A stretch of 64,000 bases of DNA, taken from positions 2,249,733-2,313,732 of the forward strand of contig NZ_JALKFS010000005.1 of NCBI RefSeq assembly GCF_023051145.1. Reading direction: 5' to 3'. The translations under genes and the position numbers were made by a program. The DNA comes from Williamsia sp. DF01-3 (GTDB taxonomy: Bacteria; Actinomycetota; Actinomycetes; Mycobacteriales; Mycobacteriaceae). The notes beneath the pieces are model-generated. The model was given only the letters and a program-made list of their open reading frames with translations. It was not told the DNA's origin and did no database searches. The number at the start of each line of letters is the position of its first letter. Position 1 is the stretch's first letter. Below, one piece after another: positions 50,375-60,852 of the stretch.

Positions 50375-51619
50375 CTACTTCTCCACGCCCATCACCGCTG
50401 CACGGGTGGCGCCGTCGGCGACCCGGACACGGAGCTGGGTGCCGATCGGCATGTCCAGCACCGAGCTGACCACGTGCGGGTGGTCATCCGGTGTGTTCGT
50501 ACTCGCCGAGCCGGGCACCCGCTGAACGACGGCGTATCCACGCGCCAATGTCTGGGCTGGACCCAAGGTAGCCAATCGCGCCGACAGATGTTCCACGCGC
50601 TGGTCCTCGTGGGCGACGAGCCGCGCCACGTCACGGCGGATGTCCGAGGCCGCGCGATCAAGCCATGCGCTGCGCTCATCGATCATGCGGAACGGGTGCG
50701 CGAGAACTGGTCGTCCACGCATCGCATCGAGGCCGCGGACCTGTGTGGTGACCCAATTGCGCAGTGCTCCTGCACTTCTGGACCGCAGGTCACGGATCAT
50801 CGCGAGCTCCGAGGCGACGTCTGGCACCACTCGCTTGGCCGCATCGGTGGGCGTTGCCGCCCGAAGATCGGCCACGAGGTCGAGCAAGGGCGAGTCGGGT
50901 TCGTGCCCGATCGCACTCACCACCGCGGTGGTCACCTTGGCCACCGCGCGGCACAGGGCTTCGTCGGAGAACGGCAGCAGGTCCTCGACACTGCCGCCAC
51001 CCCGGGCCAGGATGATCACGTCGACGTCCGGATCGGCGTCCAGCTCGGCAAGATGCCGCAGAATGCGGGGGACAGCGGTCGGTCCCTGAACCGGCGCGTC
51101 GCGGATCTCGAAACGCACTGCGGGCCAACGACTCTGCGCAACCGAGACAATGTCGCGCTGCGCTGCGCTGGCGCGGCCGGTGATCAGTCCGATGGTTCCG
51201 GGCAGGAACGGAAGTGGTCGTTTGCGAGCCGAATCGAACAGGCCCTCAGCGGCGAGCAGTTGTCGTAGCCGCTCGATGCGGGCCAGCAGCTCGCCTATCC
51301 CCACCGGCCGGATCTCGGTGACGCGGAGCGAGACGGTGCCCCTCCCGGTGTAGAAGACCGGGCGGCCGAGCATCACCACGCGGGCGCCCTCGGTGAGTGG
51401 AACCTGGGCGCGGGTGAGCAGATCGGGGTTGCACGTCACCTGGATCGAGATGTCGGCAGCGGGATCACGAAGGGTCAGGAAGGCGGTACGCGTGCCGGGC
51501 CGCCGATTGATCTGAGTGAGTTGGCCCTCCACCCAGACCTGCCCCAGTCTGTGGAGCCAGTCCGCGATCTTGGTGTTGATGGTGCGAACCGGCCATGCCG
51601 TGTCGGGCGTATTGCTCAC
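50375..51619 (-). CDS. xseA: Exodeoxyribonuclease VII large subunit
   Basis: The 414-residue nuclease has an N-terminal OB fold ([25 protein letters not shown]), then the catalytic domain with [15 protein letters not shown] near residue 137, [21 protein letters not shown] near residue 205 and [27 protein letters not shown] near residue 240. A helical C-terminal region binds XseB subunits. The start is GTG 51619. It repairs DNA by processive single-strand degradation. Confidence 0.94.
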   Translation of the reverse strand: MSNTPDTAWPVRTINTKIADWLHRLGQVWVEGQLTQINRRPGTRTAFLTLRDPAADISIQVTCNPDLLTRAQVPLTEGARVVMLGRPVFYTGRGTVSLRVTEIRPVGIGELLARIERLRQLLAAEGLFDSARKRPLPFLPGTIGLITGRASAAQRDIVSVAQSRWPAVRFEIRDAPVQGPTAVPRILRHLAELDADPDVDVIILARGGGSVEDLLPFSDEALCRAVAKVTTAVVSAIGHEPDSPLLDLVADLRAATPTDAAKRVVPDVASELAMIRDLRSRSAGALRNWVTTQVRGLDAMRGRPVLAHPFRMIDERSAWLDRAASDIRRDVARLVAHEDQRVEHLSARLATLGPAQTLARGYAVVQRVPGSASTNTPDDHPHVVSSVLDMPIGTQLRVRVADGATRAAVMGVEK

Positions 51620-51626
51620 CCGGGTA

Positions 51627-52220
51627 CTACTTGCTCGCGGCGGTCACACGATTGTCGAGCATCGTCAGGAATGGGGCCCGCGAGCGATGGGACCTCTCAT
51701 ACGTCGCAAGGTCCTGCAGTTCGCTCAAGCCGACCGTCTTCAACTTCGCGCGGAGCTGCGCCAGGGTGAGGTCGTCGTAGTCGAGCAGTTCGACGATTTC
51801 CGGGACGTCGTCGGACGGTGTCGTCGAGACCGGTTGCACATCGTCGGTGTCGATGTCGGGCGCCGAGCTGTACAAGGCGAACCGTCCGGCTCCGGCCGCC
51901 GGTGCGGCACTCTCGCCGGAGTCATCGGAGTCGTCGGAGGGAACCAAGGTGGGCGCGGACGGAGGTGCCAGATCGTCGTCTTCGTCAAAGGTCGCCCACT
52001 CCGGCTCTTCTTCGTTGTGTCCCAGCAACGCGTCGAAAACATCGTCTCCCTTGATCGCCATCTCGGCGATCTGCTGCTGGAAACGCATCAGAGTCTGGAG
52101 AGTCTGACTCACTGCCGTCATCGGAAGTGTGATCGCGGTGGTAGGCAATTTTCGAGTCTCTTCCAGCACCGTTACAACAACCCCGGCGGCGACCCTTGCG
52201 GCATAAGGTGGTCGGATCAT
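51627..52220 (-). CDS. Lipid-droplet-associated protein (Rv1109c position)
   Basis: The 197 residues start with an amphipathic region ([33 protein letters not shown]) suited to bind a lipid surface. A helical segment ([24 protein letters not shown]), a long acidic low-complexity stretch (about 75-130) and a small C-terminal helical domain ([31 protein letters not shown]) follow. This architecture is annotated as lipid-droplet-associated in Rhodococcus relatives. ATG 52220 fits; an upstream ATG is in frame. It lies between xseA and ispH, as Rv1109c does. Confidence 0.75.
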   Translation of the reverse strand: MIRPPYAARVAAGVVVTVLEETRKLPTTAITLPMTAVSQTLQTLMRFQQQIAEMAIKGDDVFDALLGHNEEEPEWATFDEDDDLAPPSAPTLVPSDDSDDSGESAAPAAGAGRFALYSSAPDIDTDDVQPVSTTPSDDVPEIVELLDYDDLTLAQLRAKLKTVGLSELQDLATYERSHRSRAPFLTMLDNRVTAASK

Positions 52221-52289
52221 CCCATTACTGTGCCTCATGCCACCGGTGGTGACCACCAGGAGGGTCTTATTGCCCGTACCCTGAACACC

Positions 52290-53258
52290 ATGAGTTCGGC
52301 CGAAATCAGCCCTGGAGGCAAGACAGTCCTGCTCGCCGAGCCGCGCGGTTACTGCGCCGGTGTCGACCGAGCCGTCGAAGCGGTGGAAAAAGCGCTCGAG
52401 AAGCACGGTGCGCCGGTGTATGTGCGTAAGGAGATCGTGCACAACCGCCACGTCGTCGAGACGCTCGCAGACCGCGGCGCGGTTTTCGTGGACGAGACCG
52501 ACGAGGTGCCCGAGGGTGCACTCGTGGTGTTCTCTGCGCACGGTGTGTCACCGGCGGTCCACGAGTCCGCCGCGCAGCGCAACCTGCGCACCATCGATGC
52601 GACATGCCCGCTGGTCACCAAGGTGCACCAGGAGGCCAAGCGTTTCGCGCGCGACGACTACGACATCCTGCTCATCGGCCATGAAGGCCATGAGGAGGTC
52701 GAGGGAACCGCCGGAGAGGCGCCCCAGCACGTCCAGTTGGTCGATGGACCCGACAGCGTCGACGCGGTGACGGTGCGTGACGAATCGAAGATCGTCTGGT
52801 TGTCGCAGACCACATTGTCCGTCGACGAGACGATGCAGACGGTGTCACGGTTGCGGGAGAAGTTCCCCCTGCTCAACGACCCGCCGAGCGACGACATCTG
52901 TTACGCCACGCAGAACCGTCAGGTGGCGGTGAAGGCGATGGCGCCCAAATGCGATCTGGTCATCGTGGTGGGTTCGAGGAACTCGTCGAACTCGGTGCGG
53001 CTGGTAGAGGTGGCCCTCCAGGCAGGGGCACGCACGTCCTACCTGGTCGATTACGCACGTGACGTGGATCTGACCTGGCTCGAGGGGGTCGAAACCGTCG
53101 GTGTGACGTCAGGTGCATCGGTGCCGGAGGTGCTGGTGCGGGGTGTTCTCGATCTGCTCGGTGAGCACGGATACAACAACATCGAAAAGGTCACCACCGC
53201 CGAAGAGACGCTGACGTTCGCGTTGCCGCGTGAGCTGCGGCCGGCGCGCGCGAAGTAG
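52290..53258 (+). CDS. ispH: 4-hydroxy-3-methylbut-2-enyl diphosphate reductase
   Basis: This protein of 322 residues carries out the last step of the non-mevalonate isoprenoid pathway, giving IPP and DMAPP. Three cluster cysteines are visible in [10 protein letters not shown] (residue 21), [11 protein letters not shown] (residue 112) and [11 protein letters not shown] (residue 205). The active-site region SAHGVSP and [10 protein letters not shown] are intact. ATG 52290 matches the family start. It ends the Rv1074c-Rv1110 synteny block. Confidence 0.95.
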   Translation: MSSAEISPGGKTVLLAEPRGYCAGVDRAVEAVEKALEKHGAPVYVRKEIVHNRHVVETLADRGAVFVDETDEVPEGALVVFSAHGVSPAVHESAAQRNLRTIDATCPLVTKVHQEAKRFARDDYDILLIGHEGHEEVEGTAGEAPQHVQLVDGPDSVDAVTVRDESKIVWLSQTTLSVDETMQTVSRLREKFPLLNDPPSDDICYATQNRQVAVKAMAPKCDLVIVVGSRNSSNSVRLVEVALQAGARTSYLVDYARDVDLTWLEGVETVGVTSGASVPEVLVRGVLDLLGEHGYNNIEKVTTAEETLTFALPRELRPARAK

Positions 53259-53318
53259 CGGCGTTCTTCTCCTGCCCGAACGGGAAGAAAACGAACACTC
53301 GGCGATGTTGTGACGTGC

Positions 53319-53735
53319 ATGACATCTTCGACGGTGCAGCTGACGCAGCGACAGACCGACCGGCTCGCCTCCGAACAGGTGATCTGGTTGACCACTGTCA
53401 ACTCCTCGGGCGCACCTGTACCGACGCCCGTCTGGTTTCTGTGGTCGGACGGTGAGTTCCTGGTTTTCAGTGCTCCGAAGACACCCAAGCTCGCAAACAT
53501 CTCACGCTCGAGCGCGGTGGCGTTCAACTTCAACAGCACCGAGCACGGCGGGGACGTCGCCGTGTTCCGGGGCACCGCCCGGTTGGACCCGGAAGGGCCG
53601 ACACCCGAGGAATGGGAGCAGTACGTCGCCAAATACGGTGGTGGCTTCGCTTCGCTCGAGACCTCACCGGAGGAGTTCCGCGATCAGTATTCAACGCTGA
53701 TCCGAGTGGTGCCGGAGCATGTGCGGGGCTGGTGA
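53319..53735 (+). CDS. PPOX-class F420- or flavin-dependent protein
   Basis: This protein of 138 residues has the split-barrel fold of pyridoxamine-phosphate-oxidase-like enzymes: VIWLTTVNSSGAPVPTPVWFLWSDGEFLVFS, PKLANISRSSAVAFNFN and VAVFRGTARLD. In Mycobacteriales this subgroup usually binds F420 and reduces unknown substrates. GTG 53310 is an alternative start three codons upstream. It sits at the junction between the ispH block and the ESX-4 block and is convergent with the mycosin gene. Confidence 0.78.
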   Translation: MTSSTVQLTQRQTDRLASEQVIWLTTVNSSGAPVPTPVWFLWSDGEFLVFSAPKTPKLANISRSSAVAFNFNSTEHGGDVAVFRGTARLDPEGPTPEEWEQYVAKYGGGFASLETSPEEFRDQYSTLIRVVPEHVRGW

Positions 53736-53743
53736 GCCCGAGC

Positions 53744-55186
53744 TCAGTATTCTTCCGGTTCCAGCCGCCGTAGCCGTCGCGCAGGCAGGGACACCGCCCA
53801 TCCTGCGACCAGTATCACCGCGCAGACACCGCCGCCGACGATGGCAACCGTACGTGCGGAGTGGTCGGGCTCCGGTGGTCGCACCGGAGGCGGAATCGCT
53901 TGCGACGCAGTCCAATCAGACTTCTCGGCGGGTAGTTCGTACGTCAGGGCGGCAACCGGGTCGACAACTCCGTGGCCCACGGTGTTGTCTCGTCCGGTGC
54001 CCGGTGAATGCGCCGTCCTGGTGATGCGCTCGATCACCTCTGCTGCACTGAGTTCGGGGAACCTGGATCTGACCAACGCCGCCACACCCGCGACGTAGGG
54101 CGCTGCGAAACTGGTGCCCTCGACTCGTACGGGGCCTTTCTCGGTGGACTGGGCATCAACGATCCGTCTGGATCCGCGGGCGCTGTCGAGGCTGACGATC
54201 GCGGTTCCGGGAGCGGCGACGCCCACCCATGGTCCCGCCAGACTGAATGGCGCCGGAGCCCCGCCGACCGAGTCGACCGCGGCAACGCTCAGCACATAGG
54301 GCGTGTACCACGCTGGGCTGGCGACCGTGGTGACCGTGTCCCAGCCGGCGAGGTCGGGGTCCGCCGGGTCCGGCGGCGGATTCTGCTGCGCACACTGGGT
54401 ATTGCTGACGAGGTTGCCCGCCGCCGCGACCACCACGACATCGCGGTCGAACGCGTACTTGACGGCGGCTCCCAGCTGCGCGTCGTGGAGGTCACCACCG
54501 GCGGGGCCGCAGGCCACCTCGGAGATGTTGATGACGTCGGCGCCGAGGTTGACCGCACGCACAACGGCATGTGCGAGGGTCTGCACCGTGCCGAATCCTG
54601 TTCCGACGGTTGTCTTGTCGCGGGTCTCCGAACGTCGGTCCTTGGCGACGAACGCGACGCTGGACTGCCGGATCGCAATGATCGAGGATTCGGGGGCAAC
54701 GCCGCTGAAGGCGTCATCGGGGGACGGGACCGCAGCGATGATCCCCGCCACCAACGTGCCGTGGCCGTCGCAGTCCTCGGTTCCGTCGGTGCGGGCGACG
54801 TAGTCGCCACCGGCGGTCAGTCGCGGCAGCCGTGGATGCCGGGTGACGCCGGTATCGATCACCGCGATCTTCTGTCCGGCTCCTCGGCTGAACCGCCAGG
54901 CGTCGGGTAGTCGCATCATCGTCTGCGCCGCCGACGGGACCTGCGGATCGGTGCCGGGCGACAGCACCGGTTCCGCGCACAAGGTGTCCTGCTCAGTCGG
55001 TTCGGGCGGACCCACGGGTGCGTCGCGGATGAGGGCACGAGGATCGATCGAGGGCGGCGTGATGCCATGCGCCGGGACCGGCATGCTCGCCAGCACCACC
55101 AGGAACCCGACGGCCGACAGTGCTGCGATGCGAACGCGCTTGGACGTGGGGCGAGGATGACAACGGGTCGATGCCAGCGCACTCAC
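53744..55186 (-). CDS. mycP4: Mycosin, type VII secretion-associated serine protease (ESX-4)
   Basis: This protein of 480 residues has an N-terminal signal helix (IAALSAVGFLVVLASMPVPAHG), a subtilisin domain with Asp in IAVIDTGVTRHP, His in DCDGHGTLVAGI and Ser in EGTSFAAPYVAGVAALV, then a Pro-rich linker and a C-terminal membrane helix (VAIVGGGVCAVILVAGWAVSLPA). Two cysteine pairs in the N-terminal extension and the loop fit extracellular folding. GTG 55186 overlaps the eccD stop as GTGA. A longer frame upstream lies inside eccD and is not real. Confidence 0.92.
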   Translation of the reverse strand: MSALASTRCHPRPTSKRVRIAALSAVGFLVVLASMPVPAHGITPPSIDPRALIRDAPVGPPEPTEQDTLCAEPVLSPGTDPQVPSAAQTMMRLPDAWRFSRGAGQKIAVIDTGVTRHPRLPRLTAGGDYVARTDGTEDCDGHGTLVAGIIAAVPSPDDAFSGVAPESSIIAIRQSSVAFVAKDRRSETRDKTTVGTGFGTVQTLAHAVVRAVNLGADVINISEVACGPAGGDLHDAQLGAAVKYAFDRDVVVVAAAGNLVSNTQCAQQNPPPDPADPDLAGWDTVTTVASPAWYTPYVLSVAAVDSVGGAPAPFSLAGPWVGVAAPGTAIVSLDSARGSRRIVDAQSTEKGPVRVEGTSFAAPYVAGVAALVRSRFPELSAAEVIERITRTAHSPGTGRDNTVGHGVVDPVAALTYELPAEKSDWTASQAIPPPVRPPEPDHSARTVAIVGGGVCAVILVAGWAVSLPARRLRRLEPEEY

Positions 55187-56667
55187 AGGTCGCGGACCGC
55201 TGCATAGAGATTCATGATCCAGAACATCAAAGGGACGATGGTCGCGATCAAGAGGTACTCGATGATCTCCACGGTTCGCCGCACCACGGGCGAGAAGCTG
55301 GACCTCGGGGCAACCACGCCGCAGAGCAGCGCGGCCACGCTCACCGCCGCTGCCGCGCCGGCGGCCGCGACGACATGATCGCCCGGTCCCAGGGCCACTT
55401 CGCCTACCACGGCGGCGAAGCCGATAGCACCTGCGGCGATGAGGACGGCTGCCTGGGCGAGGTCGGCGTGTGATCTGCCACGTAGGCACAGGACCGTGGT
55501 GATGATGAGTGCGAAAACCGTGCAGCGCCAACTGAAATCGTCTACGGGGTAGGCGACCAGCGCGATGCCCGCGACCGCTGCGACGGCAGTGCCGGCGATG
55601 ATGCCGGTGAGGTAACGACCGGCGGTGTGTGCGCGGAGTTCCAGTGCGGCTGCCGACGGCAACGCCATCGCCCCGATCGCGCCGATGCCCTCGATGGCCG
55701 GGCGAGGCGCTGAATCGGCCGGGTCGATGGCGGCCCCGGCTGTGGGAACCGGCGGCAGTGGCAATCGGGCGAGGGCGATCGTGAGGCGGGGCGCCATCGA
55801 GATGGCCATTACCGCCCCAGCGCAGAGCGCCGCCCCGACCCGCACGGTGCCTGGCGACCACAGCAACTGGGCCGTTGCGGCGGCGGTGGCGAAGGTGGTT
55901 GCCGTGACAATCGCGGAATGGATCAGCGGCCCGGCTGTGGAGATCCGGTAGGACAGCACCGCGACGACGGCGGCGACGCAGCCACCCAGGGTGAGGTGGG
56001 CGGCGCCGAAGTCACCGGGAGGCAACATCATTCCCGTCGCGAATGCGAGAGGAAACGAGCACAGCGAACACATCGCCGCTGTCGAGCGGTCGAGGTAGAA
56101 GCGACCCACGACAGCTCCGGCGACCACGAACGCCAGCGCCAGCAACCCGGTGACGATCGCAGGCCACAGGTCGCCGTACGCATTCCGTTGCTGGAGGAGG
56201 GTGAGAGCGGTGAGGGTGGACGCGCCCACGGCCACCGCGTAGCCCATCGCCTGTGCCGCGCCCGCCGACCACCCGCTGGACTGGGCTCCACCCAGGCGCG
56301 CCACCGCATCGATGACGTCGTCGAACAGAACTGCGGTCTCGCGCGCCGGAACGGACCGGAGGATCAGCAGGTCGCCGTCGCGCACGCCTGCCTCGGCGAG
56401 ACTGCGTCCGGGCGCGATGGGGTCGTGGCCGACCCGGGAGAGCGTCCAGTGGTCGCGAACAGGTCCGGGACGTGCCTCCGAATCGTCGGTCTCCGGTGCC
56501 CGGGAGGTGATGAGCGACACCAGATCCGGGATCAAGGCCGCAACGGGAACCGCGGCGGGCAACCCGACGTCGAATTGGGTTGTGCCCCCGATGACGGAAA
56601 CACGTGCAAGCGCCGGTTGGATGCCGGCAGCAGCATCCAGCTCGGCCAAAAGATCGGCAGCGGTCAT
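55183..56667 (-). CDS. eccD4: EccD, type VII secretion integral membrane protein (ESX-4)
   Basis: This protein of 494 residues has a ubiquitin-like cytoplasmic domain at about 15-110 (LARVSVIGGTTQFDVGLPAAVPVAALI, GVRDGDLLILRSVPARE) and eleven hydrophobic segments that form the channel vestibule of the type VII system. ATG 56667 has a GGGGGAAA site upstream. It overlaps mycP by four bases and is divergent from eccC with a 177-bp control region, the same order as Rv3447c-Rv3449. Confidence 0.9.
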   Translation of the reverse strand: MTAADLLAELDAAAGIQPALARVSVIGGTTQFDVGLPAAVPVAALIPDLVSLITSRAPETDDSEARPGPVRDHWTLSRVGHDPIAPGRSLAEAGVRDGDLLILRSVPARETAVLFDDVIDAVARLGGAQSSGWSAGAAQAMGYAVAVGASTLTALTLLQQRNAYGDLWPAIVTGLLALAFVVAGAVVGRFYLDRSTAAMCSLCSFPLAFATGMMLPPGDFGAAHLTLGGCVAAVVAVLSYRISTAGPLIHSAIVTATTFATAAATAQLLWSPGTVRVGAALCAGAVMAISMAPRLTIALARLPLPPVPTAGAAIDPADSAPRPAIEGIGAIGAMALPSAAALELRAHTAGRYLTGIIAGTAVAAVAGIALVAYPVDDFSWRCTVFALIITTVLCLRGRSHADLAQAAVLIAAGAIGFAAVVGEVALGPGDHVVAAAGAAAAVSVAALLCGVVAPRSSFSPVVRRTVEIIEYLLIATIVPLMFWIMNLYAAVRDL

Positions 56668-56844
56668 GAATTTCCCCCAAGGTCCCCACCAGTACCGAAG
56701 ACCATAGCGAATGAGACCGACAACCGTTGCCGTCGGATGACGTTTTTGCACCCTTGCGGGTGCCGCCGACGGAGTGATGGTGAATGATGGGCGGCCGGGG
56801 GAAGTTTCTGTTCCAGGGGTGGGGTAACAATCCATGATGTTCAG

Positions 56845-59800
56845 GTGACGGCAGGCACGACCGAAGGGTTTGTGCGGCGGGCACGCGTGCCTGCTCCACG
56901 CGCGCCCGGCGGCGAGGTCAATATTCAAGTGCCACCGGATGTTCCGCGTGTGGTTCCGGGCAGTCTGCTGATGAAGATGATGCCTGTGGTGATGGTGGTC
57001 GCCGTGGTGGGCATGATCTCGATGATGGTCGTGACCGGCGGCCGGAACATGCTGTCCAACCCGCTGTTCATGATGTTCCCGATGATGATGCTGATGTCGA
57101 TGTTCGGCATGTACGCGGGTTCGGGCAACCGTGGTGGCAAGCGCGCCGCGGAGCTGAACGAAGAGCGCAAGGACTACTTCCGGTATCTGTGTCAGGTACG
57201 CGACGAGGTCCACGACACCGGAGCTGCTCAGCGTGAGGCACTGGAATGGAGTCATCCCGAACCGGCGGCTCTGCTGGGTGTCGTCGGCGGCCGGCGGATG
57301 TGGGAACGCCGGCGCGCCGACAGCGATTTCGGCCATGTTCGGGTGGGCGTGGGATCGCAGCGTCTGGCGACGCGTCTGATGCCGCCGGAGACGGGCCCAC
57401 TCGAAGACATCGAGCCGGTTTCGGCGGTGGCGCTACGGCGTTTTGTGCGAACGCATTCAGTTGTGCACGGCCTCCCGACGGCGGTGTCACTGCGGGGTTT
57501 CCCGGCGATCAACATCGAAGGTGCCCGGCAGGAGACCCGGCAACTCGCGCGGTCGATGGTCCTCGAACTGTGCGCGTTCCACGGCCCCGATCAGCTGATG
57601 GTCGCGGTGGTGACTGCCGACCCTGGCGCCGAATCGTGGGATTGGTGCAAGTGGCTGCCCCATGTGCAGCACCCATATGAGTGCGACGGTATGGGCTCGG
57701 CGCGGATGATCTACCGGTCGCTGACCGAGCTGGAGGACGATCTGGCGGTCGACCTCCTCGAACGGGGCCGGTTCTCTCGTTCGGCCCCACCGAGCGCCGG
57801 CCGGATCCAGCTGGTGATCGTGATCGACGACGGGTTCGTCTCGGGAGACGAACGGGTGGTCGGTGACGCGGGCATGGAGGCGGTCTCGATCCTCGATCTG
57901 TCGGCACCCCCGGACGGACTCGCGGTCCGCCGGGGCCTACAGCTGGCGGTTCGGGACGGGAAGATCGGCGCGCGAAGCGCTTTCGGAGTCGAAGAGTTCG
58001 CGGACATGGATTCGCTGACGGTGGCCGAAGCGGAAGCCTTCGCCCGATCGATGGCCCGCTACCGCCTGGCGACCGCAGCCCAGATGGTGAATCTGGAACA
58101 GGAGGTCGCTCCGTCCGACCCCGGTCTGATGAGTCTGCTCGGAGTCGCCGATGCCACCCGCCTCGACCCGCATCTGACATGGGCACCCCGCAGCGCGCGG
58201 TCGCGGCTGCGGGTCCCGATCGGGTACTCCACCAGCGGTACGCCCGTGGAGATCGACATCAAGGAGGCAGCCGAGGGCGGGATGGGTCCACACGGGCTCT
58301 GCATCGGGGCGACGGGGTCCGGTAAATCGGAGTTCCTGCGTACTCTGGTGCTCTCGCTCGTCAGCTCCCATTCGCCTGAGGCACTCAATCTCGTCCTGGT
58401 CGACTTCAAGGGTGGGGCAACGTTTCTGGGCCTCGACTCGTGCCCGCATGTGGCAGCCGTCATCACCAACCTCGAAGAAGAGCTGTCGATGGTCGACCGG
58501 ATGCGTGACGCGTTGTCGGGGGAGATGAACCGGCGTCAGGAGGTGCTTCGCGCGGAGGGGAACTTCGCAAACGTGGGGGAGTACGAACGTGCGCGCGCCG
58601 CGGGTGCGCCGTTGGAACCGCTCCCGGCGTTGTTCATCGTCGTCGACGAGTTCTCCGAACTGCTCGCGCAGAAGCCGGATTTCGCCGACCTGTTCGTCGC
58701 CATCGGACGACTGGGCCGGTCGCTGCACATCCATCTGCTCCTTGCCTCGCAAAGGCTCGAGGAGGGCAAGATGCGAGGCCTGGACAGTCATCTGTCCTAC
58801 CGCGTCGGACTGAAAACCTTTTCCGCCAACGAGTCCCGATCGGTACTCGGTGTACCCGATGCCTACCACCTGCCCAATGTGCCGGGATCGGGCTACCTCA
58901 AATGTGATTCGGCGGAACCGATTCGATTCAACACGTGTTACGTGTCGGGTCCGTACTCGCCGCCGGTCGCGGCGGGCGCCGAGCACGACGCGTCGTCGGG
59001 CGGCCCGGTGGGCCTGAAGATGTTCACCGCCGGCCCTGTGCCACTCGACCCCATCGTGCCCCCGGTTGCGGCCGAGGTGGCCGGCCCCGACCCTGCCGGT
59101 GATCCAGAACGGCCCGCACCGAACTCCAGAACGCTGCTCGAGATCGTGGTGGACCGCATCGCCGGGCAGGGACGTCCGGCGCATGAGGTGTGGCTGCCGC
59201 CGTTGGGTCAACCGCCCACCATCGACATGCTGGCCCCGCACTGGCGAACCCCGCAGATCGGTCGGCTGGTGTTCCCGATCGGCATCGTGGACCGCCCGTA
59301 CGACCAGCGGCGCGACGTTCTCACCGTCGATGTCGCCGGATCGCGCGGCAACGTGGCGATCGTCGGCGGACCGCAATCGGGTAAGTCGAATGCGGTGCGT
59401 GCGTTGATCGTTGCGGCGGCTGCCACCCACAGTCCGGCGCAGGTCCAGTTCTATTGCCTCGACTTCGGCGGCGGCAGTCTGGCCGGGATCGCAGGCCTGC
59501 CGCATGTCGGATCGGTTGCGAGCCGCTCGGACATGGATGCCGTGCGGCGGACGGTGGCCGAGGTCGCAACGGTGATACGGCAGCGGGAACTGCGCTTCGC
59601 CGAACTCGGCATCGAGTCGATGCGCGACTACCGCCAACGCCGCCTTGCCGGTGACGCATCGGTGCAGGCGGATGTGTTCGGTGACCTGTTCCTGGTCGTC
59701 GACGGCTATTCGGTGATCCGGGGCGAGTTCGATTTCCTCGATGAGCAGATCAACACCATTGTGGCGCAGGGCCTCTCGTATGGAGTCCACGTGGTGCTCA

Positions 59801-60852
59801 CCGCTGCGCGCTGGGCCGAGATCAGGCCGGCCGTCAAAGACCTCATCGGCAGCCGCCTCGAACTCAGACTCGGTGACCCACTCGACTCGGAGATGGGCCG
59901 CAAGGTCGCCGGACTCGTGCCCGAGGGCAAGCCTGGGCGTGGTCTGACCGCCGAGCACCTGCACATGCTGATCGCTCTGCCGCGTACGGATTCCGACACC
60001 TCGCTCGATTCACTGAGTGCGGCCGTGGCGCAGACGGTGCAGCAGCTGGTGGCCGTGTATCCCGGTCAGCAGGCCATGCCGGTCCGCAAACTCGCCGCTC
60101 ATCTGGAACGGTCCGAAGTGGTGGCACGTGTGCACGACGCCGGGATCGACCTGACGGCCGGTGAAGTCGCGATCGGTGTCGGTGAAGCCGAGTTGGCCCC
60201 GGTCATCCTGGACTTCCGCGTTCAACCACACTTCCTGGTCTTCGCCGACGTGGAGCATGGCAAGACCACGCTGCTACGCAACATCGTCGCGGGTCTGGTG
60301 GAGAACAGCACGTCCACGCAGACGAAGATCGTCCTGGTCGACTATCGGCGAACCATGCTCGGTGTGATCGACACCGATCACCTCGCCGGGTATGCGAGTT
60401 CGGCCCAGACCCTCACCCCGATGGTGAACGAGTTGGTGGCGTTCTTCACCGCCCGGATCCCCGGGGAGAACGTCACCCAGCAGCAACTCCGTGACCGCAA
60501 CTGGTGGTCGGGGCCGGACGTGTACATCATCGTCGACGACTACGACATGGTCGCCACCGGAAGCGGAAACCCGTTGAGCCCGTTGCTCGACCTGCTGGCA
60601 CAGGCCCGCGACATCGGCCTGCACCTCATCGTCGCGCGCCGTTCTGGCGGGGCCGGACGAGCTCTGTTCGATCCGATCATCGGGCGTCTCAAGGACCTGT
60701 CCACCGATGGGCTGCTGATGAGCGGTGACCGCGACGAGGGGTACCTGCTGGGCCGGGTGCGGTTGCAGCGCCTGGTACCGGGTCGGGGAGAACTCGTGTC
60801 CAGATCGCGACCGCAGGAAATGATCCAGGTCGCCCACATGCCGCCGTTGTGA
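56845..60852 (+). CDS. eccC4: EccC, fused type VII secretion ATPase (ESX-4)
   Basis: This 1335-residue motor protein has two membrane helices at about 40-95 (VVMVVAVVGMISMMVV, FMMFPMMMLMSMFGMYAG), a DUF domain, and three FtsK/SpoIIIE ATPase domains. Domain 1 has Walker A GATGSGKSEFL near 489 and Walker B LFIVVDEFSE near 596. Domain 2 has GGPQSGKSNAV near 840. Domain 3 has VEHGKTTLL near 1135 and VYIIVDDYD near 1230. The first domain looks fully active; domains 2 and 3 have weaker motifs, as usual in the family. The C-terminal domain normally binds EsxB-type signals, but no esx gene is in the window. Confidence 0.94.
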   Translation: MTAGTTEGFVRRARVPAPRAPGGEVNIQVPPDVPRVVPGSLLMKMMPVVMVVAVVGMISMMVVTGGRNMLSNPLFMMFPMMMLMSMFGMYAGSGNRGGKRAAELNEERKDYFRYLCQVRDEVHDTGAAQREALEWSHPEPAALLGVVGGRRMWERRRADSDFGHVRVGVGSQRLATRLMPPETGPLEDIEPVSAVALRRFVRTHSVVHGLPTAVSLRGFPAINIEGARQETRQLARSMVLELCAFHGPDQLMVAVVTADPGAESWDWCKWLPHVQHPYECDGMGSARMIYRSLTELEDDLAVDLLERGRFSRSAPPSAGRIQLVIVIDDGFVSGDERVVGDAGMEAVSILDLSAPPDGLAVRRGLQLAVRDGKIGARSAFGVEEFADMDSLTVAEAEAFARSMARYRLATAAQMVNLEQEVAPSDPGLMSLLGVADATRLDPHLTWAPRSARSRLRVPIGYSTSGTPVEIDIKEAAEGGMGPHGLCIGATGSGKSEFLRTLVLSLVSSHSPEALNLVLVDFKGGATFLGLDSCPHVAAVITNLEEELSMVDRMRDALSGEMNRRQEVLRAEGNFANVGEYERARAAGAPLEPLPALFIVVDEFSELLAQKPDFADLFVAIGRLGRSLHIHLLLASQRLEEGKMRGLDSHLSYRVGLKTFSANESRSVLGVPDAYHLPNVPGSGYLKCDSAEPIRFNTCYVSGPYSPPVAAGAEHDASSGGPVGLKMFTAGPVPLDPIVPPVAAEVAGPDPAGDPERPAPNSRTLLEIVVDRIAGQGRPAHEVWLPPLGQPPTIDMLAPHWRTPQIGRLVFPIGIVDRPYDQRRDVLTVDVAGSRGNVAIVGGPQSGKSNAVRALIVAAAATHSPAQVQFYCLDFGGGSLAGIAGLPHVGSVASRSDMDAVRRTVAEVATVIRQRELRFAELGIESMRDYRQRRLAGDASVQADVFGDLFLVVDGYSVIRGEFDFLDEQINTIVAQGLSYGVHVVLTAARWAEIRPAVKDLIGSRLELRLGDPLDSEMGRKVAGLVPEGKPGRGLTAEHLHMLIALPRTDSDTSLDSLSAAVAQTVQQLVAVYPGQQAMPVRKLAAHLERSEVVARVHDAGIDLTAGEVAIGVGEAELAPVILDFRVQPHFLVFADVEHGKTTLLRNIVAGLVENSTSTQTKIVLVDYRRTMLGVIDTDHLAGYASSAQTLTPMVNELVAFFTARIPGENVTQQQLRDRNWWSGPDVYIIVDDYDMVATGSGNPLSPLLDLLAQARDIGLHLIVARRSGGAGRALFDPIIGRLKDLSTDGLLMSGDRDEGYLLGRVRLQRLVPGRGELVSRSRPQEMIQVAHMPPL

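Noticed and set aside
57937-59964. 675-codon minus-strand open frame inside eccC
   Set aside because: It is a high-GC shadow of a conserved ATPase gene; composition is Arg/His/Gly-rich with no domain.
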